64,000 nt of DNA from Hyphochytrium catenoides (Eukaryota > Sar > Hyphochytriomycetes > Hyphochytriales > Hyphochytriaceae), in contig FLMG01002864.1 in assembly GCA_900088475.1 (NCBI GenBank), positions 1-64,000 of the forward strand, given 5' to 3'. Positions 1 through 12,140 of this stretch are shown in pieces. The notes beneath the pieces are model-generated. The model made no database searches, was not told the origin of the DNA, and saw only the letters and a program-made list of their open reading frames with translations. The translations under genes were made by a program, and so were the position numbers. Each line of letters opens with the position of its first letter. The first letter of the stretch is position 1.

Positions 1-208
1 AGAGAGAGAGAGAGAGCGAGAGAGCGGGGAGAGAGACGATAGGGAATAAGAACGTGGACAGAAAGGGAGAGGAGGGAGTGAGGAAAGTAGGAGAGGACCG
101 ATTTAACATGCAGGAAAGAAAGATCTTCGTAGATGTGAGCGTTCCCCGTCTGCAGTACCAGGAGCGCCGCTCGAAGATCTTCAGTGGAGCTTCTCCTCGA
201 TCGCAAGG

Positions 209-705
209 ATGGAGCCGGAGCTTCCGCCTTCTTCTCCTCGTCCTCTCTCTCTAGAGGTCGTTGTCATGCCTCCTCTTCCTCCTCCTCCTGAAGAGCTTGG
301 AGTTTCTTTCTCTGCGCCGCCAATGCCTCAATCTCCTGCTCTTGAGACACCTACAGCGCCTTCAGCTGGCTTGCGGATCAGTCTGTCCGACTGTTCAGAG
401 GAAGAGGATGGAGTGAGAAGCAGGCTACGGGAGGTCAGTACTCAGAAAGTCAGCCGTAGAGGAGAGCAGCGACACAGAGAGAGAGAGAGAGAGAGTAAGG
501 ACGAGAAGAGCCAGGATTTCTGACAACATCCTTGTCGCTCCAGGCATTGCTTTCCTTCAACAGCAAGGATGAAGAGCTGAAGGAGAAGATTATGCGCATG
601 CTAGAGGAGGACGAGACCCTACTTCGAGAAAAGATAGAGGCAAGGCAGCGCTATGGGAGTGCTTTCTCCGTCTCTCTCGCTCTTCTCTCTCTTTCTCTGT
701 CTGTG

Positions 706-759
<54 letters not shown>

Positions 760-1139
760 TCTCTCTTCCTCTCTTCTCCTTTCGCCTTAACTCCCTCTCT
801 GTCTCTCCACACTCTCTCTTGCCCCCTCTTCTGTCTCTGTTCTCCCACCCCTTGCTCGACTGTCTCCTCGTTTACTATCTCAAGAGGGTCTGTGCCTGGC
901 GCCTTCTTCTCTGTTCATTTCCTCTGTCTTCTTTCCTTTCATTTATTAACCTTGAGAAACAACACCTCTTTCTCTGTTGGTAGAACGCTATCCTGGCGCC
1001 TCCCTCTCCCAAGATCACGAGGAAAGGTAAGCTCTCACCGGGACGCTCGTCTCCAGTCCACCGTCCCCTGCAGGAGAAGCTAAATGAGAGGTAAGAAGTT
1101 CATGGTGGTTCTAGTTGGAAAAGAGAGAGACAGAGAGAG

Positions 1140-1175
<36 letters not shown>

Positions 1176-2677
1176 AGAGAGAGAGAGAGAGAGAACGAAG
1201 AGAGAGAGAGAGAGAGAGAACGAAGAGAGAGAGAGAGAGAGAAAACGAAGGGTAAAAGGAGAAAAAGATAAATGAACAGAAAAGCTAAGAGTGTCCCCTC
1301 TCCCTACATAACCCGCTTAGCAAAATGAAGGGTCAAAATGTGGGGACTGACCAAGAGCTGCAGGTGCGGAAGAATAGTCCTCTCAGTTCTGGCTCTCTCT
1401 GTGTCACAGGTGTCTGTCCGTCTGTCTGTGTCTCTTTCTCTCTCTCTCTCTAGCTATCTATCTCTCCTTCTCTCTCTCTCTCTCTGTCTCTCTGCTGTAA
1501 CTCTCTCCCAATTTTGGTACTCTCCATCCTGAGCTTTTTTCGGAAGTATCCTCTTTCTGCCTCTCATCTCTCTCTCTTCTTTTTGGTCCTATCTCTCTCT
1601 TCTCTCTCTCTTGTCTCTAGCTCTCTGTTCCTCCCTATAGCTGTCTCCTCTCTGAAGGTTGCATTGCTTATGTTAGGGCGAGCCTAGCTCAGAAGGAAGA
1701 CCAAAGCTCACGGTGCCCTGCATCTGCGGAGACCCAGCACCTCCAGGTCAAGACTGATCTCATCACCTTTTCCTCTCTCCTTCTCTTTTACAGACACACA
1801 CAACTCACTCTTTCTCTCTCCGTTCTATCACCCTCTGTCGTCTTCCTTTCTTTCTTCTCTCTCTCTCTCTCTTCCCCTAACTACCTACATTCGTTCTCAA
1901 GGCTCTTCACATTCTTTCCCTTAGTTTAGGTGCCTCTCTCTGTCTTTCTCCACCGTGGATGGCGATTCTTTCTCTTTCGAAGATGTCCGGCGGTTGTCAG
2001 ACGCTGTCAAATGTCATCCTTTCCTCTTCTTTCCGCCTCACTTCTCTCCCATCAAGCTGTTTCTCTTTCCTTTGTTACCCTTGTTAGATCTGCACAGTGG
2101 GCTCTGCGAGAAATATAGAAAGGTAGGACCGGACCTGCGTGAAGACTCTCCATTCATAGCCTTGCCTTAACCATTTTGGGTCTCTCTCACCGTCTTCTCT
2201 CTCTCTCTCTCTCTCTTATTTTGTCTTTCTCTCTCTCTCTCTCACAATTTTTAATTTTTTCTCTCTTTTTTCTCTTTAGCTCTAGCTCTCTCTCTCGCTC
2301 ATGTCTCCTCCTCTCTCCTCGGTTCTTGGTTGCTTTCTCTTCTCTCGTTGTTTTGATTTTGTCTTGGTCAGCCTCTCTCTCTTTGTGACATGATTTATAT
2401 TACTTTCTCTTTTTCTCTCTCTCTCTCCTTCTTTCGGCTGGCTCCCCTCTCTTTTTGACATGACTCTGGGATAACACTCCAGGCCTGTCAAAGCTCAGGA
2501 GTTGCAGAGCGAAATGAGGCGAGGAAACGGTCTGCCGTGCGAAGCGTTGACTCTCTCCTCCGCTATGTAAGACTTCTACATCTCTGTCTCTGTCTCCTCC
2601 CCCTCTCGCCGTATCTTGTCTCTCTCGCCCCTCTTCTCTGTCTAGCGTCTCTGTTAATCTCTCTCTCTCTCTCTCCT

Positions 2678-2727
<50 letters not shown>

Positions 2728-2932
2728 TTAAGCTCAACTCTTAACGTCGCCTTACCCTTTTAGGGAAGACGGAGTGAGGAGAAGGTGTTAATGCTGCAAA
2801 AGGCGCTGGAAGATAAAGAATGGGCCTCATGTACCTTTCGCCCTCGGACTAACAGCAGCACTAAGCTGGTACAGATGAAAGAGAGAGTCCGAGGGAGAGA
2901 GAAGTGCCCGAGAGAGAGAGAGAGAGAAGACT

Positions 2933-2963
<31 letters not shown>

Positions 2964-3032
2964 AACAGAAGTGAACTTAATAAACGGTACAGAGAAAGGG
3001 GCGCCGGGGAGAGAGAGAGAGAGAAGTGCCTC

Positions 3033-3075
<43 letters not shown>

Positions 3076-3513
3076 CAGAAAGAGAGAGAAAGAAAGAGAG
3101 AAGTGAAGAGTTACGTAACAAATAAGACTCTGATGTGAGATAGAGAAAGAGAAGGGAAGGGAAAGAGAGAGAGACAAAGAGACATACTATTGAAGAAGAT
3201 TCTAACGTCCTAACTACATTATTTACATGGCGCGTAGGTCTCCTCTCGCTATTTACTAGAGCGGCCCACACTGAAGGATAACACCGCAAGGTCGCCATCT
3301 CCATCATCAAGAAAGGAGACTCCACTTCAGCAGGAGAGAGAGCCAAAGGAGAAAGAGAAGAAGGCGCTCTCTCTCTTTCTTCCTGAAGCGGGGCCCGCGC
3401 CCAGGACGATCCTCTCGTATACTCCAGAGATGGACTTCATCTTCCACAGCTTCAAATCTTCAGTCCCTTCCCAATGGACTCGAGGGTCCACCGTCATCGA
3501 GCAGTGTTCTTAA
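209..3513 (+). CDS. coiled-coil protein gene with microsatellite-filled introns
   Basis: Multi-exon gene of unrecognised function. Exon 1 (about 209-433) encodes a Pro/Ser-rich segment followed by an acidic patch. Its donor joins exon 2 (about 544-658) in phase, giving a charged helical stretch (KDEELKEKIMRMLEEDE). Later short exons occur near 985, 1065, 1665, 1955 and 2085, and at about 2765-2870, which includes the motif CTFRPRTN. The last exon (about 3250-3513) ends in a TAA at 3511. Motifs of the type C-T-F-x-P-x-x-N recur in coiled-coil, often cytoskeletal or ciliary, proteins, but this one copy does not prove such a role. The reading frame stays open upstream of 209 as far as a stop near 106, so the true start may lie earlier or on an upstream exon. 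Introns are mostly (CT)n and (GA)n tracts. The exon chain is partly by eye. Confidence 0.55.
707..756. repeat. (CT)n microsatellite in an intron
   Basis: About 50 bp of nearly pure CT dinucleotide lie inside an intron of the 209-3513 gene. The surrounding 660-830 stretch is also strongly pyrimidine-rich. Confidence 0.95.
1119..1252. repeat. (GA)n microsatellite, interrupted
   Basis: GA dinucleotides interrupted by periodic AACGAA segments, giving a higher-order unit of about 20-25 bp. The tract lies within an intron of the same gene. Confidence 0.9.
2658..2725. repeat. (CT)n microsatellite in an intron
   Basis: Nearly uninterrupted CT tract on the coding strand, close to the acceptor of the next exon near 2763. 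It effectively acts as an extended polypyrimidine tract. Confidence 0.95.
2881..3178. repeat. (GA)n microsatellite block
   Basis: Long purine tract of GA repeats with two related segments containing GAAGTGCC. It separates the CTFRPRTN exon from the terminal exon. Open frames here on either strand are repeat artefacts. Confidence 0.9.
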
Positions 3514-3675
3514 CTCCTTTAAGTTTGCTAATGTAATGACTTGCGTAAACCAAAGCATCACGAGTATGGGGACCGGAAAGACCCCCAACGTCAGGAAACA
3601 GCGCCAAGAGAGAGAGAAAGAGAAAGAGAGAGAACGACACTAGGTGGGATGGCAGGAAGCAGCGCCTATTGGTGC

Positions 3676-6159
3676 TCAGAATACAAATGCCGACCGGTGC
3701 ACCCTAGACCAGAGAGAGCCTGACTCGAGTCTGTCTCCATATTTGTTGAGGAGCATCAGCACCACGCCATTGCTCCAGCCGAACCCTGTCTGAGGTATGT
3801 ACTCTCCGCCGCCGCCGCCATAGCCAAAGGATGACATGTCATACTTCTCAAACATGTGGCTGCCTCCATACTTCCAGTACATTTCACTGTGAGGCTCAAA
3901 GGCTTCGTACCCTGCTGACACCCACGTTCTAGCTATTGCGAAAGCAAGATGCTTCCCTAGTCTATCGCCGGAATTCTCCAGACCCTCGATGAGAAGTGCC
4001 TGAAGTGGAGCCCACGCATTTGGATAATCCCTGAGAAGAGTTGGAAAGAAGCAAAGAAGGGGAGAAAGGGTGTCGTTAAGGAGGCTGAGCCGCGGGTGTA
4101 TCAGGGACGAGTTGGCATCTTACCATTGCTGGCCTGTCCGGAGGTTTGTTGTTGCCACACCGCCAGGACCAAGAAGGCCGCTGGCCAGTAGACTCTTGCA
4201 GATATCTGAGACATCCACCTCCTCAATCGTGCTCTCGTGGCACTTGGACCAAAGGGGAAGCCAGTTAGAGGCAGCAACGACGGTGGAGTGGCCGGTCGGT
4301 CTGCCATTGGAGTCTATCCATAGGTCCTTCCACTGATGATCCTCCTTCACCCAAAGAAGTTTCTCAATGGCTATGGCGCGCTTGGCCGCTTGCATCTTAT
4401 AGTAGAAGCTTTCCTGCTCGTTCCCCAAGATCATGTTGAAATCTGCTAGATTAAGCTCCATTTTGTACAAGAAAGCGTTCAAGTCCACAGGCAAAACGTG
4501 TGTGGCGTCGATGGTTTCAAGAGTCTTCTTGTCCCTCAGCCATCTGCTTGTGAAATCCCAGCCCGTCTCCGCTCCTGCTCTAATGTTTCGGTACAGTTCA
4601 TGTCTCTCAGAGGCTGTTTTGGCCTCAGACCCATTAACTGCAGACAACAAAACGTCAGAGCACGTTTCGCCAAATACAGGATGAGTGAGACTTCCTTACC
4701 CGTATGAATGTCTTCTCTATAGGACTCTGGTCTAGGTGTTCCTAGGCTAGAGTAATATCTGTTTAGTAAGAACTCCTCAGGAGCCTTACCAGGGCTTTCC
4801 AAAGTTACTTTAACTACTCGATGCTGCTCTGGATCCATCCAAAACTTATATTCATTCTGTAGCTGCACCAAACAGTTTTGAAGGAAGCCTCGGTCCTCAG
4901 TTGCCTCATAAATAACGCGCACCATCTCAGAAAGCAGTGGCGGTTGGCTCCTGTCCAAGTAGTAGACTCGCCCACCGTTAGGAATAAATCCGTATCTGCA
5001 CCATTGAGCATGGCAAAATTAGTGCTTTCTGAGTACATCTCAGTCTTATCAATGCACTAAACTGAAGCTTACCTCTCCACATAGTCGCAAAGGTTCAGCA
5101 CCATACCGCGCGCTGTCTTCAGCATGCCAACTGAAAGGAGACCCTCAATCATCCAGTATGTGTCCCAATAGTACGTTTCCCGAAACCTTCCGCCAGGAAC
5201 CACCAAAAGCCGCTTGGATGGCAGCAGCGAGTGGCGCTGTGGGTTCAAGAAGACACCGTATGTTACTCTACGGCCGAGCGTGTTCCAGATGCGGTTGATC
5301 TCCCTGGCCCAATTCCTCAAGTTCGGGTTCTTTATCTTTTGGAGCACAGGCGGTTCAGGGTAGTAATCTGGCAAATCCACTGGCTCCAGGTCACATCCTG
5401 GAGGTAAAAAGTACTTGGTGATAAATTCCTTCAAGCGAAGCTTGTGTTTCTCTGTAAGAGTGACCGCTGGATTAGTCCAGGGATCTCCCTTAGGGAACGT
5501 AACCTCCTTCCACGAATGGAACTCCTGCAGGATGATCTCTGGATCGACCTTCATCGGCATGTCGACAAAGTCTTTGCTGTCCTCAAAGATGTGTGCCTGC
5601 ACGAGCAGTTGAATTGACTGAGAAAACCTACCCCAACGCACTCCTAAGTACTCAGCGATATTACCTCTTGCACTAGCCTTAAAATAGGGCCATGGCAGTA
5701 GACTGTGCTGGCGCGCTTAGTTGGCTGTTCATCCGATGGATGAGTACTCTCCGGACTGATTAGCTGCTGAAGACCAACCATGGATCGAGATCGAAGTCGA
5801 GAGAGCAAGGGTATGGTCATGCGCGGAGACTGCTTAGTACTCACTGGCACGGTGGCAGTGATGCGCTTATTCTCTTGCCGCGAAATGGTACGCGATCGCT
5901 GTCGCGTACGGGCTAGCGGCCCAGGACCATAATTGCCGTTCCCAAAATTGGGGCCGAAATTGATCATGCTCCGCGAATGTACCATAGGGGACTGAGCCGG
6001 CAGCGGACTATGAGGATAAACCATTGCCGGATTATATTCTGGCAGCCCAACAACAGCGTCATCTTCCTCGCTATCGTAACTGTCATTGGCTAGCTGCGTG
6101 TTTACAACTAGGTCAGTGTCCACAAAGAGGACGTGTCGTGCCGAAGAAACGGTAGTCAT
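3676..6159 (-). CDS. neutral-type trehalase (GH37)
   Basis: Alpha,alpha-trehalase, hydrolysing trehalose to two glucoses. Five exons read on the minus strand (6159-5665, 5596-5073, 4995-4700, 4637-4124, 4030-3676) join with conserved GT-AG borders and close exactly at 727 aa. Family signatures are PGGRFRETYYWDTYW in exon 2 and QQWDYPNAWAP, which is created across the exon 4/5 junction where a TGG codon is split. GH37 catalytic candidates are the Asp in ETGWDFTSRW and the Glu in GGGGEY. No signal peptide is visible. The N-terminal extension of about 160 residues is Ser/Arg-rich, with basic sites (RSRTIS, RLRSRS, KRAS) that resemble targets of basophilic kinases, as in cytosolic fungal neutral trehalases. 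The Ca-binding DTDxNxN-type segment of the fungal enzymes is not obvious. Start ATG 6159 is the first Met of an open exon. Confidence 0.95.
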
Positions 6160-7980
6160 GGTTGATAGCTGGGGCCTCGGACTTCAAGATACCCCTGTCC
6201 CACCAGCTGACCAGTCTCAAGAAATGCAGAAGGTAGGACTTGGGTAGAGCTTTTCTTGATACAGACCCAACGATGACCACCAGACAGAAAGCTACTGTCG
6301 AGTCCCAAGCTCAACAGATTTCGCGTCTCGAACTAATCTGCAAATGATGTGGAGAAGAAAGGTTATCGTCTCCAAATCTCTTGCTCGCCCACTGGGATGG
6401 GATGGCGCGGAGCGGTGGCGCGCGCGCGCTAAACGTTATCGTTACGTCTTCTTTTGTCTATTGTCTATCGGATTTCTTTGTGCGCTAAGATCTCCAGGCC
6501 GATCTGCTGCTGTTCCGTTGTGATATTCAGTCCTCGTATCTCTCTCATCCACACTCTCTCTCTCTTCTCTTTCTTCTCCAAGGCCGTTCTGACTGGCGGC
6601 GAGGTGAAAAACTGCTTGGCCGATAGAAAGAACACAATAGAGAGACTGGAGAGATACGGGACAATAGACTAGAGAGACATTTGAGAGCAATGACGTAGGG
6701 GAAAGAGAGCCGACAGACAGACCGGGCACGAGTAGTGAGACAGAGTGACATGATAGGAAGGGAAGAGAAAAAAAAGCAAAAGGAGCGATTTGGACGTGAT
6801 TTGTGTTCTCACAGTCTCCAGAGCCGAGAGGAGCGGAGAGGCAGGCAGGCAGGCGGCTGTTTGGGACCGAAACGAAAATCGAAAAAGGCTCCAAAGCAAA
6901 TACGCGGAAGATGGAAATGGGAGTTGGGAGAACCATTATACGGCAGTAGTAGTATTTGCGAAACGACAAGTAGTATGTCGTGCCAACCATCACTAGTTCA
7001 ACCACGCAGTGAAGCTCTATCTCTTCTTTGCAAGGCATAATAATATGGCTTCTGGCAAGTTTGGGGTGAGGGGGGAAAGAGAGGCGATAAAACTTACTTG
7101 AGGCCAACGTTGTCACCACATTTCGTGAAATATTCCAGAAATATTGGCATCGGGAAGCATACGATCTCATCACCAGATTCCCATATTAGTTAGCCCTTGT
7201 GTTCCTGCAAGATTATCAGAGTCCTTGTGAAAGCTTCACCTCTTCGTTGTGGATTTTGCACAGACAAGGCCCTTTTGGGTGGGTCTGTCGTAGTACCCAG
7301 TACCCCTTCAGTCTCAAGCCACCATGTTAAGACAGATAGCTTTGAGAAGGGTGTGGGACCGCACCAGAACCGTCAAAAGGGTGATTACAGGCTCTAAAAG
7401 CCAGTGTCGCCACTTAGGAAGATTATGAGAGGGACAGTTTTTCTATGGACCACACATCCGTTACACCGACCAGTGCAGTTTCCTTCCGTTCACACAGAGA
7501 CAATAATACTACAGCCCGTCGACGTAGTGGCAGGGTAATATATTGGAGTTGGTCAAGTAATAATATGATTAACTGGCTCCACATTTGGATTTCTGAACTC
7601 GGGATCTCCTTTTCTTCGCTTTTATCAAATTACAGAGAGTATACCTGCACTTTCTAATAGATATATACAGCTCTACAGTTTGTAACTCTATATTCCTCGG
7701 CTTTCTCCTTCCTTATATCGTCGTAATGTGGAGTGAGGTAGAGGCTGGAGGATGACAAGAACTTTCTGCGTCTTTCTCTAGTTCTGCAAGTCACAGGGAA
7801 GCAGGGCGGGTGAGCCTAAGACGTGGTCGCCTTTCTTAACCAATGGAAAACAAAGGTACTGGGCCTGCCCGCCATAGATAACATTCCTGAACGATCGGCT
7901 GTCCGAGAGTCCAGGTCCTGCCTCTGGTCATGATGATGCGGCCAGGCAAGAGAAGGAAAGGCTGGCCAGAAAGGCTGGCG
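6160..7980. other. trehalase upstream region, no supported gene
   Basis: No convincing exon on either strand. A short alternating GC run (GGCGCGCGCGCGC, near 6416-6428) lies about 260 bp upstream of the trehalase ATG and could favour Z-DNA or an open promoter. A 243-codon minus frame at 6442-7173 has low-complexity composition, no splice logic and no family resemblance. Confidence 0.4.
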
Positions 7981-7989
7981 CTTGTCAGG

Positions 7990-10930
7990 GGGAAAGAGCG
8001 GCGGCGCGTCAAACGGCGGATGAAGATGATTGGATGATATCTGCGAGATCCTCAGACTGGACCCACGAGATGGAGGCGTTGAGCGACAAGGTTTTGGTTG
8101 TTATCGCCGTCACAATGGGGCTCTGGCCCAGAAGTGTGGCTGTGACTCACCGCAGGAAAGGCAGTCCATTCAGATCCAGTTTCTGTGTCATGTGGGAGAG
8201 TTGAAGTTGGACTGTCGATGCAGTGGAGTAGCCCTGCGGGAGTCCAAGCTTCAGAGATGGCCCAATCCCTTACAGCTTGAAGAAGCCATAACCAACCAGC
8301 GCTGTGAATGAATGGCCTCCATCAGAACCTGCAGTTGCTCTTCTGATGGCGGTAAGATTTCTAACGTGAATGACAGCTTTGGTGCCACCACCTGATCTAG
8401 TCATAGGTGATTGTACCTCCAACAACTGAGATAACTGCGATGAATGATAGAGAGATAAAGTTGTCACCCGCACCCATGTTTCTATGCGAGGAGCAAGTCC
8501 CTCTCTTCTGCTACCACTCCTACTTCTCTACGGCTGTTGGCCACAACTGCTTGGAAGCCATCTTTCTTTATCTGAAAAGCTCCAAGCAAATGGGCCACGT
8601 ACGATAAAACAGGCTGAAGAGAACCTGGACTGTCCCAGATACAGGATGGCAGCGGCCGCTCCAGATGATAGGGCGTTTTCGCTTCCCATTCTTCATCAGG
8701 TGCGTCCAAGCTCATTCAACATGCGCCGTCCTGCTGCCAGAGGCCTCCGACTCTGTGCGAGGGGCGTTCTTGAATGTCCTAAGAACGGACAGAAGTAGAA
8801 ATATGAAGTGACTGTACTTGTAGGCGAGAGGGAATGGAGCCCAATGTCCTAGCAGCTGCACCATTTGAAACACTTCTATATCGTCCTCCGCAAAGTATTG
8901 AGCACGACTTGCTTCCTTATCACACTATGAGTGACTGTGAAGCGAGAAGACCAGCAGACTCAAAATCAGAAGAAGGACATTGCGAAGCTTTTGATAGAAC
9001 GTAGGACGATTCTTAAGTCCATTAACAGGTGTGCAACGTGTGGCGACACACGACCATCAGATGGTGTGCAAAGTTTGCAACGGTCCCATCGTAGTGCCTA
9101 ACAGGTAGGGAATGGAAAGTATGGGGAAGGGAGAAGAAAGGAAGAATGGATTGGCCGTGAGACCTCAGAGACAAGTCCAAGAAGTGAAGCGGAACCTAAA
9201 CCTCATGGGAGATGGGGCTTCGTAGGTATTGAATAGGACACAAGCAGTGTTGTCTTGACCAAAGCCGCCGTCGATCTTCCCCACCAACTCCTTCATTCCC
9301 GCCAGCTCCTTCATCTCCGTCTCTAGGAGCTTGTATGAGGGCCCTGTGGAGTCATTGTATCTGCCACCGCGAGCACGCTGAAAAATAGCAGTGCCGAATG
9401 CTTATGAAGAAGCCTTCCGTGCATCTCTAGGACCCTCTCTATGGGGAGCAACTTTCAAAGAAATGACCTTGACCAGAAGGGTTAAGGAGGGAAAACATTG
9501 AGCATTAACGACTGGACTGAGCCCTCACGCAGCTTTAACCTTGGAGATGCCTAAGCTGTCGTTCCCTAGAAGAACTTTCGTACGGATACATACCGCTTAC
9601 CGATCCTACTCAAGATGTTCTATAAGTCAGCCGCATAAGCTCAGCATGGTCACAGAGCATGAAGCTGGGCCAGCGTCCCCCTACATCACCTAATTCTGCA
9701 GATATTGAGCACAGCTGTCATCAATTCCCATAGATATCGTAGCAAGCGAGACGATTCTCCCTTCATATTCAGTGAGAGATGAGGAGAGCTGGGATGATGG
9801 ACGGATTAGTTGTCCTAAGGGCTCAGATGGAGCGAGGGACAAAGGTCAATGATATCGGATGTTAACAATCATAATCGAGACGCTAGCAATTGTGACGACA
9901 GTGCGAGAGAACTCTTCCGAACATTGTTCGATTCCTAGCGTTCTCGTACAGGCCTTCAAAAGTGTCTACCATAGTCGATTGAACGCTACTACGTATTCCA
10001 CGGATCAGCTGTTCTCTAAGCTGCTGGCAGGACACGCTGAGAGATAGAAGGAGACTGCAGCGTTAGGACCAACGTAATTGTCCTGCCTTCTTCGCTTATT
10101 CTGCTTATAGAGACAGCCACCTCCCACCGATCCACTAACCCGCAAGCTCCTGAACATGTCAGCGGACTGAAAAGGGCAGTGGAAGAGATAGCGGGAGATT
10201 GGGGAATCTTCTTCAGCAGTAAGCGTGTCAGTAGCACCAGGAGATAGTCTTAAACCAGTACCATGCCACCGCCCTCGTAGATCTCAGGGAACACCTGCCA
10301 TGGCAGAGAATGTGTGAGAGAGAGAAAAGTAGAAAGACAGAGAAAGAAGGAGAGGTGACAGTTGTGCCGGCAAAGCGAAACTGCAAGACACGGGCTATTA
10401 CGTCCTCAAGAAGCAAGAACAACCATCAAACGCAAGCAGAGGCCAAGTAACGAGCCAATTAGAACCCAGAGAGAGCGAGACATGGTCTACCTTCAGATCC
10501 TTCTGATTGGCTTAGTACTCAGCATCGTAATAGGCGCTGAACGTGGAGGGGTGATGTGAGAGGACGGGGGCAAAGTGGGCGTAGAAGGCAATGATCACTC
10601 TCCCAACGGATAATCGCAGGAGAAAGTGTTGCATACATTGCTATAGAATGAGTCAACCGCCTCTTTGGGGAGAACTACTGAAGAGCCAGTACTCTTGCTG
10701 CGGACAGGGACAGAGAAAATGAACTTCCATCGTAGAGAGGAGAGCTGAGCGGTAGAAAGTGGTGGAGGACAACAAAAGAGTTCAGAGGGGTCACAAGGTC
10801 TGGACCCTAGCACCGGACATGAGAAAACCCCGCCGGATGGTGCAGGACGGGACTTCAATGAAAGATCCAATAACCCGAAGGCCAAGCAGGATGTCAGCCG
10901 CGGGGGCCATCCCTCGAGCTGTTAGTGCTC
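7990..10930 (-). CDS. unrecognised multi-exon gene
   Basis: I do not recognise the family. Coding-like exons run on the minus strand with plausible splice borders. Near 10890 is an exon containing ADILLGLRVIGSFIEVPS. Near 10590-10520 is VIIAFYAHFAPVLSHHPS, and near 10280 is VFPEIYEGGGMVL. Others are RIVSLATISMGIDDSCAQYL near 9740, GKIDGGFGQDNTACVLFNTY near 9290, HYDGTVANFAHHLMVVCRH near 9070 and AEDDIEVFQMVQLLGHWAPF near 8880. The segment HLMKNGKRKRPIIWSGRC joins, through a 54-nt GT-AG intron, to KKDGFQAVVANSRREVGVV. That joins through a further intron to a segment containing GGGTKAVIHVRNLTAI and GGHSFTALVGYGF (near 8290). Stops remain between some pieces, so exon borders are incomplete or the gene is damaged. 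Boundaries are approximate. Confidence 0.4.
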
Positions 10931-11859
10931 CACATGCTCTTCATGCGCATCTCACATCTCCTTCTCATTGTCTCTTGGTTGCTCTCTTCAACCACGGCAC
11001 CTGGCCAGCTCACGAGCCTCCACTTTATGCTGCTCTGCTAAGCTATCCATAGCGCTGTAGCCATGTAGGGTGTGTCAGAACTTCAAGAATCCTCATTTTC
11101 AACTGATTAAAGCTCTCTCTCATGTTTCTCCTCAGCTTGGTAGACGGTGCTTTGACTTAAGGTTGACCGTACGGCTCTTAGACAGGTGATATGCCCGCAC
11201 CCTCAGTCGATATCATTAGGTTGATACATCTTCTCACAGAGCATGCCATGGCCCGTGAGCAAATTGAGAAGCTAAGCGGTGCACTGCTTTTGGAATGCAG
11301 CGGCTAGGACAGGTTTCTTGTTGACTTTACCTGATTGTCGTCACCACCGTCGCCCATTAGGTACGGGAGCTGCTCACTCCGCGGTGACTGTAACGCCGCC
11401 GGAGGGGTTCCCCCAATCGCTCTCCTCCGTTCGACCATATCAATCATGGCCGTTCACCCCAGGCCCTCACGGACGCAAGCCTTACACATGCATCGCCATC
11501 TCACAACAACCTATACGCAGAAGGCACTCTCTAGACGGCTGAAGAGCAATCCAACCCGCCACTTTCCTGGGCTGTCTCAGAAATCAGATCTTCAGAATGC
11601 AGCCAAAACCTGCGGATAATAACAGAGCTTTCCTGAAGCTTCAACTGCAGTCTTCAAAAGCCATGATCAAAGCACCGAATATACCGCCGTTACTTTCGTT
11701 CAGAAGGCTGCTGCAGAGTTCCCCCGGGACTTATTATATCCGTTAGCGTACTAAATGGTCGTTACGGTGGGGTCAGACGCGGTTCGATGATGGGTCAAGA
11801 TGTTGAGTTGATGGATGGACGCAGCCAGCCAAGGATCTTCAGAGTAAAAGCGGAGAAGT

Positions 11860-11860
<1 letters not shown>
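10931..11860. other. gap without a supported gene
   Basis: Only short open frames without splice support on either strand. I see no RNA gene or repeat apart from the adjoining microsatellite. Confidence 0.35.
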
Positions 11861-11861
<1 letters not shown>

Positions 11862-11900
<39 letters not shown>

Positions 11901-11914
11901 AGAGAGTGAGAGAG
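11862..11914. repeat. (GA)n microsatellite
   Basis: About 50 bp of GA repeat roughly 230 bp upstream of the ATG at 12141. Confidence 0.95.
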
Positions 11915-12140
11915 AACACGTCTGTTAGCAGGAGCAGTCCTGGTGGGAGGACGTTTAAGCAAGGGCTGGACGTCTATAGTGGCCCCTGGTTGAGCATGAT
12001 AGACCCACTGGAGACGGAACAACGAAGCCCTCTGACTCTGCGACTAAAGTGTGCGGAGGTATCTGTTCTTCTCGCCAAGCGAGACATTGTCTGGTCCTGG
12101 TGAAGGGGCAACAGGACTATCAGAGGCTGCAGGCTGAAAG

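Noticed and set aside
2861-3346. Long Ser/Leu and Arg/Glu frames in the GA/CT tracts
   Set aside because: Dinucleotide repeats are open in several frames on both strands; they translate to SLSLSL or ERERER only.
6442-7173. 243-codon minus-strand open frame upstream of trehalase
   Set aside because: Composition follows local CT/GA bias; no domain, splice logic or conserved look; it starts in promoter sequence.
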